Below, piece by piece: positions 63,734 through 64,000 of a stretch of DNA of 64,000 bases. The notes under the pieces were generated by a model that was not told the origin of the DNA, made no database searches, and saw nothing but the letters and a program-made list of their open reading frames with translations. The stretch covers positions 1 to 64,000 of the forward strand of contig JBBIHB010000012.1 in NCBI GenBank assembly GCA_037447215.1, written 5' to 3'. The translations under genes were made by a program, and so were the position numbers. Origin of the DNA: UBA1413 sp037447215 (GTDB lineage Bacteria; Bacteroidota; Bacteroidia; Bacteroidales; Prolixibacteraceae). Within the stretch, counting starts at the first letter, position 1. Each line of letters opens with the position of its first letter.

Positions 63734-64000
63734 TTATTGATTTATTGATTTGCGTTTAAAATCTCGGGCGTAGGCCTGAGAAGTTGGCATAATGAGTATA
63801 TCATCGATGTTAACATGTGATGGCCTTGAAATTGCAAAAAGGATTGTTTCAGCAATATCTTCTGCTGTCAATGGTTTAAATCCTTTGTAAACATCATTTG
63901 CCCGATTTTGATCACCCTTGAACCGGACCAGTGAAAATTCGGTATTTACTGCACCCGGTGAAATGGATGTAACTTTAATTCCAGATTCGAGCATATCGAG
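63734..64000 (-). CDS. Short-chain dehydrogenase/reductase (C-terminal part, runs off the window)
   Basis: The frame is open to the window edge; the visible 88 codons read LDMLESGIKVTSISPGAVNTEFS, then DIAETILFAISRPSHVNIDDILIMPT, matching the end of YdfG-type SDRs, where the cofactor and catalytic Tyr-Lys lie upstream, outside the window. It would reduce a carbonyl with NADPH. The start is not in the window. Confidence 0.85.
   Translation of the reverse strand, partial: LDMLESGIKVTSISPGAVNTEFSLVRFKGDQNRANDVYKGFKPLTAEDIAETILFAISRPSHVNIDDILIMPTSQAYARDFKRKSINQ

Noticed and set aside
1..64000. tRNA, rRNA and CRISPR arrays
   Set aside because: None was recognisable in any gap by clover-leaf, conserved rRNA stretches or regularly spaced repeats; the search was by eye, so small or degenerate ones could be missed.

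Overview
The window looks like chromosomal DNA of a member of the Bacteroidota, probably an environmental Bacteroidia; I cannot name a genus from sequence alone. Support comes from a type IX secretion C-terminal domain on a giant SprB-repeat adhesin, many copies of the Bacteroidota -7 promoter element TAnnTTTG ahead of real starts, near absence of Shine-Dalgarno sequences, and family content typical of the phylum: short Obg, lysyl-tRNA synthetase with a C-terminal extension, a Fur protein lacking the usual zinc cysteines, a 256-residue AMP nucleosidase, an HsdR-N-like protein next to holA, and a PRiA4-ORF3-like protein near miaA.

Layout. 1-5.1 kb: aroK, parC and parE (leftward). 5.6-6.3 kb: remnant of a CapA-type gene with stop codons. 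6.3-11 kb: leftward block with a membrane-anchored MutS-like ATPase, a PAP2 phosphatase, obg, adk and hpt. 11.1-15.7 kb: rightward purE pseudogene, an outer-membrane FadL/PorV-like protein translationally coupled to a helix-hairpin-helix plus beta-barrel protein, and an acyltransferase. 15.7-27.3 kb: recJ (leftward), then lysS-gpsA-pgi, a small secreted protein, a DMT transporter, tyrS and a Wzz/Wzy-like polysaccharide pair. 27.4-36.9 kb: mostly leftward housekeeping (efp, tsaB-DUF3108, aminotransferase IV, rhomboid, holA, amn), with yqgE and two nuclease-like genes rightward, and an unusual GT2/glycosylphosphotransferase-like fusion. 36.9-43.3 kb: a seven-gene Mrp cation/proton antiporter operon headed by a tandem universal stress protein. 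43.4-51.8 kb: purA, fur, rel/spoT, heptose genes gmhB-gmhA with a GT4, a Nudix hydrolase, miaA and a PRiA4-like protein. 52.2-55 kb: an orphan MacB/FtsX-like permease, a frameshifted gapA and a small lipoprotein. 55.2-62.2 kb: the 2312-residue T9SS adhesin. 62.3-64 kb: nitroreductase, GT2 and a partial SDR.

Most genes are core housekeeping. The more individual content is cell-surface biology (adhesin, HhH/beta-barrel pair, glycosyltransferases, Wzz/Wzy) and ion homeostasis (Mrp). Several genes are broken: the capA-like gene by stops, purE by two compensating frameshifts plus lost conserved residues, gapA by one missing base, and a nuclease fragment at 34.2 kb. No tRNA, rRNA, CRISPR array, insertion sequence or prophage was recognised. 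I did not find a convincing wholly new multi-gene system. The best candidates for something undescribed are the HhH/beta-barrel pair, the GT2 fusion, the membrane-bound MutS-like ATPase and the helical insertion in the adhesin.
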